A DNA stretch of 64,000 nt from NCBI GenBank assembly GCA_026545225.1, contig CM048849.1, positions 29,274,336-29,338,335 of the forward strand, read 5' to 3'. Of this stretch, positions 1 to 14,100 are shown one piece after another. The number at the start of each line of letters is the position of its first letter. Position 1 is the first letter of the stretch. Source of the stretch: Cornus controversa (lineage: Eukaryota; Streptophyta; Magnoliopsida; Cornales; Cornaceae). Position numbers and translations under genes: made by a program. The notes under the pieces are model-generated. The model was given only the letters and a program-made list of their open reading frames with translations. It had not been told where the DNA came from and made no database searches.

Positions 1-1213
1 CCATCCCTTTGTCTTGTGTTGTCTATGTTCTTTCCCCAAACTAAGCACACACTAAAACTTGATTGGGTGCATTGAGAGAGATTGAGATAGAGAAAGAAAA
101 GAGAGAGTTACTTTTCTATTAACTAGATTTATTTTTGAGTAATAATTATGTTTGCTTGGCTTGGCCGTCATGGTTAAGGTGGTATGGCATCATCTTTGAG
201 AGACATCTTAATAAATATTTATCTATTTGGTGGATAAATATAAAATTCATATCTGTCTTGACTTTCAATACAATGATGGTAATCATTATAAACATATAAC
301 TAAATATTATCCATGCTCTCATTTTCTAACCCTCCCTCACCAACCTACAAACTTCAAATCTTACCAACTGATGGAACTTCTCATGTGGCAGTTGCCACTT
401 GCCATGCCATCATATAGATGACCAAACCATTTCAACTAATTCACTCCCACATATATATATATATATATATATATATTCATTTGAAGGAAACCCTATATGA
501 TGATCACAATATACATGAATTCATTCCCATGTATTTATAAATATTAATTTGAAGGAAACCTATGAGTCCAAACTTATCATTTTATTGCACTCCAAACACA
601 AGTTAATTTTTTTTTTATATCGAAGGTTGGAAAGAAAAAGTGGATTCCGACTTAATTTTTGTATTATATTGTACAAAGTAAATGTTGTCAAATTCGAATT
701 TACCGAAAAAGAATAAAAAATAAATACAATGTTATTCAGATCTAGCAGTCTAATCGAGAATTCTAGTCGAGAATTTTTTATTTAATACATTCAATGAATA
801 AGAAACTTTCGAGTAATTTTTTGATTTGAGTTATTAGGTCCGAGAATTATTTAAAAAAATAATAATAAATAAATAAAATATTGAAGCATGCAACATGCAA
901 GTTTGGGACTTGAGGATAATGATAGTCCCATTATCTCATATTCAAATGACTATACACTCTTGAGTTAGTCATCTAGTGCTTACCTACCAAGAAAGATATA
1001 TATCATGATGTACAATCTAAAGATAGAGGAATAAAGCTGCCCTATCTGACAAGTGGAGATAGAGAGTAGCTTTTCTATACCTAAAGCAATGTCATCACCA
1101 GAACCAACCTCTGATAGGGATATCTGCACTCTCACACCTACTCTCACACCCTGTCATCATCTCTACCTACCCTGCCCACTATAAGTTTTCTACTACTTTA
1201 TTTATTATTATAA

Positions 1214-1295
1214 ACCAAAATAATTTAAATTAAATAATATATAGATGTACAGTTACCAAAATAATTTAAATAAAATAATATATAGATGTACAGTT
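1214..1295. repeat. 41-bp tandem duplication (2 copies)
   Basis: Two adjacent 41-bp units (1214-1254 and 1255-1295) both start accaaaataattt and end gatgtacagtt, differing at about one base. It looks like a recent local duplication in AT-rich DNA. Confidence 0.85.
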
Positions 1296-2870
1296 GGTGA
1301 AATGAAATCTAATATATTTTCTATATATCCAATGAACCCCTGTTGCTCAGTGATTCACCAGTGGGCCATGGCCTTTTTTGTGGAAATGTGGGTCATTGTC
1401 TTAACATACACTTGTTTTTGGTTACGTGAAATAATTTTTCTGAGGGTGAATTACTCTTTAATTTTGATGAAGTTTGAACTTATTACACTCAATCCTAACT
1501 TCATTGACAAATATATTTAAATACCAAAAATTCACTTCAACCAACAGAGTTACCTTTTTATTACTACTAATTATTTGTAAGATTACAAATTTAACACTAT
1601 TTTATTTTTAATAATGACTTTTAATAAACATATTAGAACATGTTATATATATATATATATATATATGCGCGTGTGTGTAAAGAACTACATATATGTATAT
1701 TACTAGGTAACAAACATTACCATCTCGACCCTTCGACAATGATGGCTAATTGGACGACGCTCCTTTTCTGCTTTTGTTTACCAAGTTTGAAAACCTTCAA
1801 CTTCTTCAATGTGTTTTCATTTTTTTTTTTTATCTATAATAAATTAGAGATTCAATAAATAAAAGTTTTTAGATTTTAATTGGAGACTGTGCATACCAAT
1901 TTTTTAATCAAAACATGATGCAATTATTCACAATAAATGAAAGTTGTTTAGATTTTAGTAATTTGCCACGATATCAGCCGTTCTCTGTTTTTGTTATGTT
2001 TCTTCTCATATCCTTGATTTAGCTTCAAAATTATTTATACCCAACTTAGAGAAATGGAATTCACCAACCCGAGCCTTCCCCCAAGAAGAGGAATGATCAA
2101 GCTCAAGATATTCAACCAATTTGTCGAATAAGTTGCATATGAATTTGGTAGAACATTGGTGTTATGAAGAGAGAGAATGTGACAGATTTAGAGAGAGATT
2201 ATGTAAATGGGGTGAAATGACATTGTTAAGTGATTGTGAAAGACGAAAGTGATAGCGACCATGGTGGTCATGGCGACGGAAAGGGGAGAGAAATTGTGGT
2301 GGTGGTGTGAACAAAGAACTAGGACAAATATGATAAATTTATTTATTAGGCTTAAATTAGCAACCTAGTTAACAAAATATAATAACAGTAAGGTTAGTAT
2401 GGTAAAATCTCAAAAAACATTTGAGAGTAATATTTTCGGAACTTTCATCTCAGAGTAATAAGCCTAAAGTTCAAGGAAGGTCAAGGTGATTTACTCATTT
2501 TTCTAATTGAGTGAAATTACACCCATACCCTCACATGCAAAACCCTAATTATTATTTTTTTTAAAAAAAAACTATAATGTTTCAATGGGACAGCATGTCA
2601 AAAGAGACACATGCAAAACCCTAATTATTATCGGAATAATTATACTAAAGACCCTAAAATTATTATTCAAGTCCCACTAATTTCCCCTCAATCACTTTGA
2701 CTTTCATATATTATAGTACCATTCATATTTAAAAAGTTCTAAAGATCAAAACCCCCCAAAAAATTAGAACCCTCCACTTGTCCTCTGTACTAAAGGGTCA
2801 TAATTTTTTTTTTGCCATCTCATGACAAGGTTTGAATATGAGGATCTAAGCAGGAACAAGGCTATTGTAC

Positions 2871-2906
<36 letters not shown>

Positions 2907-4309
2907 TCTTCTCCTGGGAAAAGTGGACCTTGCTGGCTGCTGCTATTATGTACAGTGTACTAAGACCTTCCAATGGCTACCTTAATTTATTTTATTTATT
3001 TTTTGGCTTTGAGAAGTCATATTTGGATGTGTTACCTAACTTGCTGATACAAATGTAATTAATTATAGAGGGCCAATATTGTGACTTCAAAATAATTTTC
3101 AACATCTGAAATCTATATCAGATATTATATATTGTTATATAAAATATTACACAACATAAGAGTTTTTTTTTTACTGTAAATAGAGCCTTCACCAATTACT
3201 CCTGCATGACAAGACATTATTTTCAAGGTCATGGTGATTGGTATGTCATGGGCAATACCACTATAGAATTTTAATTAAGTTGAAATTAATAAACTTTATT
3301 CACATAAGCCATCATGCCCAATTGTCCCCACATCAACAATTTTATATACTGTCTTTATATATATATCTATATAATATAAACCTAAGTTAATATTTTAATC
3401 CCAAAAAACCCTCACTACCATTTTTTTTTATTTTTAAAAATTACCAATTAGTCCTATTTTTAAACTTTAAACACGAATACGTCCTATAAATTTTTTTTCA
3501 TAAGACAGAGAAGTTCTATTTAATATTTTCAATAAGTACATATTCCATAAATAATGGACTTTTTTCGGTATTACCATTATTACTAAATTATCATTAACGC
3601 ATTTCCATCATAAAATACAAATTTTGCTCTCAAATTCCTGTATTTTGTAATTAATACCTATTTAGAAAAAAATACTAAGTGTTACCCAAATTAATACTAC
3701 TAAAACATTTAACAAATTATTTCAAACTCACTTTCGGTAATAAACTACTCACAATATGATAAAATAAAAATGAATACTTTTCATACTCATAAATGAATTA
3801 TTTCCATTATTTTTCAAAATTTCACTTCATATTTCATTAAAAAATCTCAATAATAAAAAATGAGTCTCCATAAAATTGGGATGATGTTATCTAAAAAATG
3901 TGCATCAAATTATCTCAATGTCTCAAATATAACGTGAATTTGAAATAAAATTATTTTATTAAGTTCTTTTTATTTAATCAATTTTTTAGTACAATTGTTT
4001 GAAGAAAGTTAGTTAAAAAAACTATCATGATACTTATATATGAAAAGGTTAAAGGAAAAATTATATTAGTCACACAACTTTGTTGAAAATATTTATAAAA
4101 AATAAAATTTCATTATTTAATGTAATTTTTATAGGACTTATTTATTTTTAAAATGTAACCTATTTTTTATTTATTTATTTCATATTTTGGGTCATAAATC
4201 ATAATTTAAATTCTAAAACCGCTCAGCTCAGTTTGACTTTCACGTTTCGGACCAACATTGCAAAGAGAGACTAAACCCACTTGCAGAAACCAACCAAAAC
4301 TTCCACTCT

Positions 4310-4372
4310 TCCCATTAACTCTCTCTCTCCGCCAAATAGTTCTCTCTCTCTCCTTCCACATATGACCCATTA
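4310..4372 (+). promoter_or_regulatory. pyrimidine-rich leader of MED33
   Basis: Runs of CT dinucleotides (ctctctctcc at about 4320, tctctctctctcc at about 4341) end just upstream of the ATG at 4373. CT-rich tracts near transcription starts and in 5' leaders are common in plant genes. The exact transcription start cannot be seen. Confidence 0.35.
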
Positions 4373-5086
4373 ATGGCGGTGTCCTTACAGAGCAGTCTAT
4401 GGGACGGTGTTGTGGAGCTGACTAAGGTGGCCCAAGACAAGGGCAGTGAGCCTCTGTTGTGGGCAATTCAGCTTTCTTCGAATTTGAGCTCTGCTGGGGT
4501 GTCTCTGCCATCAGTTGAGCTCGCAAATCTTTTGGTCTCTCACATTTGCTGGGATAACAACGTACCCATTATGTGGAAGTTTCTGGAGAAGGCGTTAATG
4601 GTGAAGATTGTGCCCCCTTTGCTCGTTCTCGCTCTGCTTTCCACCAGGTCTCTGTTTCTCTTTTCACTGTTTTTGTTTCTGTCAGTTGGCTAGCGCGTAG
4701 GTCTCATAGCAACCTTCTGTTTTTGTTTTGTTTTTGAATGTTCATTTCATGGGTGGGTTTGTACTTTCTGTGATGTCTTGTTGCTGATTTGAAGTTTGTG
4801 TTACTGGGTTTGTTATCAGTGGGTTGGGTGAATGGAGATCTTCTGTGAATTACTTTGAACAATCATCCACCGTTGATTTTTGAATCATCACTGAGTGGGT
4901 ATGGGTTATTGGAGTGTTATAGGACTGCTTTTTTGTTCTAATTTAACTATTCGATTCTTTCCTCTGTGTGGTTTTTAGAGTTTTTACTTAGGATGACATG
5001 CTTACTTCTGTTGATAGCAAAGAGTGGTAGTTATTTTCTTAAAGCATATATGAATATTTAATCATTCACACATACATACATTTATA

Positions 5087-5159
<73 letters not shown>

Positions 5160-8100
5160 GTTGTTTTTATGCTCTACTTTTAGCTGATAATGCGGGATCT
5201 CTCTCTCTTTTGTATAGAGTATAGACAGATCTATTTGGGTTTGAAATTGTTTTTACTGTATAGTAATGACATGATTTGTGAGGCTTTGTAACGCATTCTA
5301 AATGTTTTGGTATTCTTATCTATCAAATATTTTACAAATCTTCGAGAAGAAAATTGTTGTTTCTACTAGGTTACTGCCTCTTTTGCTGGACATTATTGTC
5401 TGACATTCATTTTACCATTCTTTTCTACAGGGTTATTCCAAATCGACATTCTCGGCCGGCAGCATTTAGGCTTTATATGGAACTCCTGAAGAGACATGCT
5501 TTCACTCTGAAATCTCATATAAATGGGCCGGATTATCAAAAGTAAGTCATGAGATGAGTTTTATATAGTATATGAGGAGAACAGTCTCATCCACAGTCTG
5601 TTTGATTCTTAATGTCAATATACTTGCGCTTATGTTCTTTTATATTCTTTACTGTATAATCACTGCTGCTTGCTCCACTTATTAAAATCAACAATAGAAA
5701 ACCAAAGGAGGAGAGATTTTATTTTGTAACCTATATAATATCAAATGGCGGACAAAGTTGAAGATGAGTTGAGTACGAGAGCAGCCAATTTGTGAAAAAA
5801 TTAATGCCAAACTCCCAGCACCCGGCTTTTGAATAAAGATATTCCACCTATTGTATTTGTTTTGACACTGCTGTTTGAATTAGAGGGCTAGTGTTGCAGA
5901 GTTGCACAATTAAATTTAGAAAAGAAAGTTGAGGAGATGAACTCTAAGCTTTCATGTCATTCTGCTTGGTTCAACTTGATTTCACTTAACTTTGCTTGCG
6001 AGAATAGCTAGAGTACATGGAGTATTCATATGCTTAAGTAAAAGCATCTAGCCACCTATATGGTCTACATGTAATAAACTACTTGTAGACACTGCATTTT
6101 ACCCCTGCCGGCCACCCCCTTTTCAATCTAGAATCCATGTTTTGATTGCTCGGATTTCATAAAATCCTTTAATCAATGCAATCTAGGAGTCCCAAAGACT
6201 CCAAATCCACTCTAAAGGTGGAATTTTATTATCATTCATCATTTTAAATCACAATCACTGTTTCATTGCTACTGTGTGATTGCTGATTTGATCACAATCC
6301 AAAAAGCTCCAAATCCGCTCTAACATTGTAATCTCTTTCTTTATACTTTAGTTTTATTTGGACTGTTTTAGTTTTATTTGGATTATTTCTTGGACTTGCA
6401 TTACATGGTTGTCGACTTGTAGGTATTATAGTCATACAGTTGCTTGGGCAACACCTAGGTCCCTAGCTGGTCAATTTATTTGCTTACCTAACTGACCATT
6501 TGCTATATGTTCGATTTGTTTGGATAATTAGAAACTAACATTATCCATATGTAGAATGTAGATTTGTGTTTATTGTATGCACAGCCCTTAGGCAATATCC
6601 ATGTCCCTTTTTTGCAAACTTGTGCTTTATAATGGTTGTATTGATTCCTAGGTGGGTGATGATGGGATGTTGGGAGGGGAAGGGTGGAGAGAAACCTAAT
6701 ATTTGACATTATTTTGCACAAAGTGACTACTCTCATACTCGAACTCGCATCTGTGTGCTTGTTAGTCTGATTTTTTACCATTGCACCAAGCAATGATCCC
6801 TAGAATAGTGAAGCATGCAAGTACAATAATTTATATCATATATATTTTGACTCATAATTGGTTTTCGTCATGCATGCACACTAATTGCATTGGCCGTGTT
6901 TTCTCCACCATATGTTTTATATTGTGCCAATCATTGTGAAAGTATTCAGAATTTAATAGGGTTATGTTGCTAGTAAACAGCTCTGATTAACTTCATTTAT
7001 GACCAAATTATTGAAACAGTAATAGAAAATAGTTGCCAAATGAAAATTGCAATGAAGCATAAGGGCTGATGAAGAGGCATTGTACCTAAATAGAGAGAAT
7101 GATATCTGCTAAGGACCATAAATGTTCCATGCCTCAGCTAATAGTTATATCTCATTGTATTTTACTATTTATTTTTTGACATTGGAACAAATCTGCATCA
7201 AGTATCTAGAACATTTGTTTACTCAATGATCCTTTCTTATTGCACTCATATCCTAGTTTATTAACTTTTTCCCCAAAAAGTGCAAGCTCTACACATCAAG
7301 GGATTCAAGCTGCATAGAGTCTCATACTTTTTTTATTTTAAACTCAAATAAAAAGTATCAACCATATATTTGTGCTGTGTTCAGTACAGGTTTAGTGATT
7401 GTTTGACTTCAACCCACAAAGCTGACATGTCAGACCGCCCTACATTGTGTAGATATTGTTTGGTTTGCACACACTCCTCTCGGTGCTCACGGTTTTCAAA
7501 ATGCTTCTACACAGGCGATGTGGGACATCACAATCACCCCTCTTGGGCCCAATATCCTTGCTAGCTGAACCCTCATGGGCTTGTGCACGCTCCCCATTTT
7601 CGGTTGGGGATTAGCTCTGATACCATTTGTTAAGACCCCCCCCCCCCCTCCCCTTGTGTAGATACTATTCCCTTTGCACACTCTCCTTGCTCACGGTTTT
7701 CAAAATGTATCGACACAGTTAGGAGACACACACATATAAGTCTCAACAACCTCTCCCTCCTAGGCGACATGGGACGTCACATGATATCAGAGCAAATTTA
7801 CATCAAGTACCTAGCACATTTGTCCACTCTTTTTATCTTTACTTGTTGCAATCCTATCTTAGTTTAATAACTTCCAAGCTCGACACATTCAAGCTGCACT
7901 GAGTCTTCTTTTTTATTTTTACAAACATCGTGTCAACAATATATGTATGCATTCAGTGCAGTGCTAGCGTTTATTGACTTTGACTCACAAAGTCTTAAAT
8001 TTCAAAATTTGGGGATAGCAAATTCCGAGTAGAGATGTTATTAAGAAAAAAAAATCAAGACAGAGTTGTTCTTTAGTAAATAATATACTATTTTGTTTTT

Positions 8101-11100
8101 CACTATGCCTGCGTGCTTGAGAATAATGTTGACCTAGTCATGACATATTTGAGTTATGATGAAATTTCATAGATCTTCTTTCTCTTTCTGATTTTGAGAA
8201 GCATAAATAATCATACTAAGGGGCATTTTTCTTGTATGGTGTTTCTAATTTGTCATCTTCATGCAGGGTCATGAATTCGGTAGACAATGTTCTTCATCTC
8301 TCCCAGATATTTGGTCTGGAAGCAAGTGAACCTGGCATTCTTGCAGTTGAGTTTATTTTTTCAATTGTTTGGCAGTTGCTCGATGCATCATTAGATGATG
8401 AAGGGTTGCTAGAACTTACCCCAGAAAAGAAATCTAGATGGGAAACTCAACCTCAAGATATGGAACTAGATGGTCATGATACTTATGATGAGAAGAGGAT
8501 TGAGCATTGTGAAAGATTACGGAATATAAATACTGTGGTGGCCATAGAGTTAGTGGGGCAATTTCTGCAAAATAAAGTAACTTCCAGGATTCTTTACTTG
8601 GCACGCCGAAACATGTCAGAACTTCATTCTTTTAATAGTTGCTTTTCAAACATCATGCATTCTTCTTTCAACTGTGTCTGATTGGAAGGGAAAAAGAATA
8701 AGATTGATTTACTTTAAACATTTAGTATCAATTATTAACTATGCATTAGATCAGTTTCTAACATCAAAATGCGACCATTTTTGACTTTGACGTCTCCATT
8801 GAATGGAACATGATACAACCTAAGTTCATGCTCAACAAAGTCAACTGTTTGGGGATGACTACATGCTATTCCACTTCATTTAGGCCAAGGATTTCTTTCT
8901 GATTATTGTCAATCATTGTTTAATTATCTCTATCTGTCTCTTGGTCTTCAAACTGAATGAAAATTTTTACTTATTACATGCTTGTCACTTTGTCAGGCCC
9001 ATGCATTGGGGATTATTTGTTCAGCGAATACAGCTGATTGTAGAGAATTCATCAGCATTGAGAAGTTCAAAAGTTATGACTCCGGAGGATCTTCTGCAGC
9101 TGATATCAGATACTCGCCAAGTTGTGTCTCAAAAGTGTAAAACAAGTTCACTGCAGGAGTTTCATGCGGTTATGGATTCTGGGTCTCTGGCTCATTCTGC
9201 TGGTCTATGTCATGGTGCCAGTCGTTCTACTCTTTGGCTTCCTCTTGATCTTGTTCTAGAAGATGCAATGGATGGGTCACAAGTTACTGCAACAGGTGCA
9301 ATTGAAACTATTACTGGTAAGATCAATTTTACCCTTGGTCCTTTACTTTAATAAACTTGTAAAATTCAGTCAAACTGTTGTCTAATACAACAACTTGATG
9401 GTTTTATTCATACAGGTTTAATAAAGGCCCTTCAAGCAATTAATAACACCACCTGGCACGAGACCTTTTTAGGCCTTTGGATGGCAGCTCTACGTCTTGT
9501 TCAAAGGGTTGGAATTTGTAACTACTGACAACAAATTTCTTGAACTTATAGTTATGATTCATTCTTTGGAAAATCCAAGCTGATGCTCCTTACACCGTCA
9601 TTGTGCCTTTTCAATCTGCTGATCAGTCTTTAGAATATTTCAAGTATTTGGGTGTATCAAATGCACACAAACTCACATATATTACGGACTAGAGATAGAG
9701 TTGTTTTAAATTTTTTTATCTCTTGATCAGTCTTAGAACATTTCAAGTATTTTGGTGTATCACACGCACACAAACACACATATATTATGTACTAGAGAAA
9801 GAGTTGCTTTAAATTTTTTTAATTAAATTCTTGATCCAGACCATACTGTGAAAGATCGAATATCTAGTATGGCATTTAAAAGTAATATCTTTCTCGATTA
9901 ATACTAAGAAATAGGAATAGGGGGATGAATCAGGCATCACATCCATAACAATCTAGACAGCCAGAAAGATCCATGCTTTGATTTGTAAGTTGTCTTACTG
10001 GTCTAGATTTCACTCAAGGCCCATCTGAGTGACTCGTTAGTAATCTCTCTTGATAGACTGGAGGTTGGATGCACTGTATGGAATGTGGGGAGTGTCATTT
10101 CAAGGTTTTAGTGGACAACACATTTCTTCCTGTCTATAGAAGTCTAACTTACTTTTTTTTTTTTCCCCATTAACCTTTTAGGAAAGGGATCCAATTGAGG
10201 GTCCTGTCCCTCGCCTCGACACTCGCTTGTGCATGTTATTGTCTATCACAACTCTAGCCGTTGCTGATCTTATTGAGGAAGAGGAAAATGCCCCAGTTGA
10301 TGGGGTAGAATGCTTCTCCACTAATCACTGGAAGGAAAAACAGGTTCCAGGGAAGTGTCGTATGGATTTGGTCTCTAGCTTACAGAGTCTGGGTGATTAT
10401 CAGGGCTTGCTGACTCCACCTCAAGCACTAATTTCTGTGGCCAATCAGGCTGCTGCAAAAGCAATGATGCTTGTTTCAGGAATCAATGTTGGTAGTGCAT
10501 ACTTTGAGTGCATCAGCATGAAAGACATGCCAATCAACTGCTGTAAGTAGCATTTCTTTCTCATGTGCCATTAAAGATTTCCATTTAATTTTTATTGGTA
10601 GGAAAAAGAGAAAAAATCAACCTAGCATGGGATTCTAGTATATGTGGTCTAGGTGTATGTGAGTGAGGCTCACTGCATGTTTCTGGGTCTCTTGTATAAA
10701 AGGTCATCCTGCCTGATCTTATCTTCTTGCTAATGTTATGCCTGTTTTTCTCAGTTGTCAAAGATTACTCCCACACTCTCTCTTGCCCTTGTACCATCCC
10801 ACCCACGGGTTGAGGAGACCTTCTTCTTCTTCTTCTTCTTTTTCTCTCTCTTTCCATTTATAACCTTTTGTTTGAAACACAGGCCTTGATACGAAATTGT
10901 CGGTAACTTGATGAAGTCTTTTTTTTCTTCTTCTTCTTCTCGCTCTATCTTTCCATTTTGTTTTGGTAGGTAATAAGTTAATAACTTATAGAAAGAAAAA
11001 ACGTGATGAAGTTATAATAGAAAAGAGAACACATATACAAGATGCAGGATAGAAAATAGTTTGAGGAATATGGAAACTTACAGATCGGCTAATGTGGAAA

Positions 11101-14100
11101 AATAACTGGCATGTAGTCTACTTAAAACTGATTTCATGGTCCTCAAGGTTTATCTGGTCAAACTATCTCTTGGTACTTCTGTACAGCATGCATTATCTGA
11201 AAGCCTCATGCTAGTTGATCGTCTAACACCCCACTCTGTCAACCAACTAAAATAAAATAAAAAAACAGAATCGAAATATTTGGAATCTTCAAAAAAACCT
11301 TCAAATTAGTATAATAAATTATAATTATTCAAAACGTGAGGCTGTTTGGTGTACATATGCACTTGATAGGAGTAAGGACAGGAACTCGAGGCTTAGGATT
11401 ATTTTGGCAACTAGAAAAAAATGGCGTTGAGAGCGTTAGCGGGTTCACGGCGATCTTATATTGAGGTGGCGAGACTGCCTAGCATCATCACTTCCGGTGA
11501 GGTTGTTCGCAAACAGACGGGAAATGTGTTTGCGTTCCGAGTTGACGATCGGAATCTTGCTCTCAGACGAGCAATGCTTGCTTCATGCTGGTTGGGAGGT
11601 TTCACAGACAGTGGGAGGATTGCAAAGGGTGGAGGAGTGGGCGATGCGAAGTTGGAAGGTGGCAAGGGGAGTTAATGTATCAACCTTGTCGAATGGGTTG
11701 ACCCTGTTCAGATTCCCTTTGGAGAAGGAAGCCCAAACGGTTTTGAAAGATGGAAAAAGAATGTGGGGGGACTCAATGTTGTTTTTGGATTTCAGAGTTG
11801 GTTGCTTGGGGCTATTGAAGAAGAGGAAGGAAACGTGGATACTTGTGTACGACTTGTCGTTGCATCTATGGTGCTAGAAGTTCTACGAAGCCATATGTGA
11901 TCTTTGTGGGGGGTATCAGAGCGTGGAGGCAAACAATGTGGTGGACCCAAAGAAGATAGTTTTGATGGCGGCAAATTTCCATAGTTTATAATGGTTGAAG
12001 ATGAGTGGGCAGCCTTTAAAGTCTACCTAATGGAAGAATTTTCTTCGTTTATGATGCCAAAGTCAGATTTGAAGAAAGGAGGGGGCGAGAGCACTTTGTC
12101 CATGGAGACCAAAGAGAGACGATACCTTCACAAGGAAGTCGGAAGCGAGAAAGTTCATAGGTTCTCTCCATCGGAGTTACAGAAGAACGAACGGTTCGGT
12201 GGAAGGACAGGGACGACAGGGAGTGTACGCGAGGGAAGTGCGTGAGAAAGCAAAGAAAAACGATGCCGTACGTGTCGGCAATGGGCGACCTACACACTAC
12301 GGCCACAGTATAGATACGCCATAGTCGCGTGTCTGACACGCATGTTATATCCTTAAGGAGTTTTAATAAAGTTTAAAAAAAAAAAGATAGGTTAAAGTGT
12401 AAATATGATGACTTATTTGAAAAAAATAAAATAAAAGGTGGGTTTCGAAAGTTGATGTGTGGAAAGGGTGATCATTTCTCTCTCTTTTATTCTCCTTGGA
12501 GGAGGAGGATGGTTCTTATTGGGTTTTTTCGGGTGGTTTATGGGTTGACTGGGGATGTGGAGAGGAGAGGATTGTGAGAGGAGCTGGGAACCGTCAGGAG
12601 GAGATGGACGGACCCATGTTGTGTGGGAGGGGATTTTAATGTGTCATAGTGCCTAGTGAGAGGCTGGGGGGGGGGGGGGGTGGGGGGTGGTGGACTCCAG
12701 TTGTGGCGGAGTTCTCCAATTTCATTGAGGCTCATCATCTTCTGACGGAAGGTGCTTGTTTCACTTGGGCTAGCGGCCGCCAGTCTCCCACTTTATCTAG
12801 GCTAGATAGATTCTAGATTTCTAGAGATTTGGAGAAGTTTCTAGATGTGGCTCAAGTGGCTTTGGCTAGAGTGGCCTTGGATCATATTCCTATTTTCCTG
12901 GATTGTGGTGGGTTGAGGAAAGGGAGAGCCCCTTTCTGGTTTGAGAATATGTGGCTCAGAGTAGATGATTTCAAAGAGAGGATTAGTAATTGGTGGTTTG
13001 GTTATAAGGTTAGGGGCAACCCGAACTTCCAATTGGCAAACTAGCTTAGGCTGTTGAAGGGGGATGTTAAGAAATGGAAGAAGGAAGTCTTCGACAACCT
13101 GGAATGGCGCAAAAACATAATTCTTCTTGAAAGTTTAGAGCTGGATAGGAAGGATGGGGAAAGGGGCCTTAGTGAGATGGAGGAGAGTAGGAGGGAGGAA
13201 TGTAAAGTGGAATTTGGGGAGACTGCGATGATGGAGGAGATCTCATGGAGATAGAAGTCTAAGGCTCTTTGGCTAAAAGGAGACCGCAACACGAAGTTCT
13301 TCCATCGATTGGCAAACACCTACAGACGAGGCAATCATATAGGCAAGTTTTGCATTGATGGGAGCCTTTTGACTAGAGAGGGGGATATTCAGAGGGGGAT
13401 TGTGTCTTATTATTAGCAGTTGTACACAGAGACTGCTAGTTGTAGACCATTGCTTGATGGGCTTGAGTTTGCGGGCACTACAGAGGAGGACAAGGATTGG
13501 TTGGAGAGGCCTTTTGGGGAGGAAGAGGTGGTTGAGGCTTTGAGGAGATGTGACGGAGATAAAGCCTCAGGTCCAAATGGTTTCACGACAGCTTTCTTCC
13601 TACAAAATTGAAAGGTGGTTAAGGAAGAGGTTATGGGAGCTTTTAGTTTTCATGCAGATGGTTGCTTTGAGAAAAGCCTTAATGCTTCCTTCATTGCCCT
13701 TATCCCTTAGAACGGTGGAGCTATTGAGGCTAGGGATTTTAGACCGATTAGCTTGGTGGGTGTTGTCTACAAGTTGTTTGCTAGAGTCCTAGCCATTCAC
13801 TTAAGGAGTGTGATGGATGAGGTGATTTTGGATTCTTAGAACGCTTTTGTTGGAGGTCGGCAGATTCTAGATTTGGTGTTGGTTGCTGGTGAGTGTATGA
13901 AGTCCATGATTAGAAGTGGAGTGCCAGGGATTGTTTGCAAGTTGGCATTGAGAAGGCTTATGGTATGTTAGTTGGGACTTCTTGATGTATATGCTTGAGA
14001 GGATGGTGTTTGGGCACAGATGGAGGAAATGGATTCATTATTGTATCTTCACAATCCGTTTTTCAGTCTTGGCTAGTGGCGTTCCAACTGGGTTTTTTGC

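Larger units (their letters stand above)
1..4372. other. AT-rich intergenic region upstream of MED33
   Basis: No convincing gene was found. Short reading frames here are AT-rich and lack recognisable domains. It contains TA microsatellites near 451-476, 1643-1666 and 2874-2901, a 41-bp tandem duplication at 1214-1295, and a direct repeat of about 23 bp with the core catgcaaaaccctaattatt near 2535 and 2611. The promoter of the downstream gene presumably lies at its right end, but no specific element could be fixed. Confidence 0.6.
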
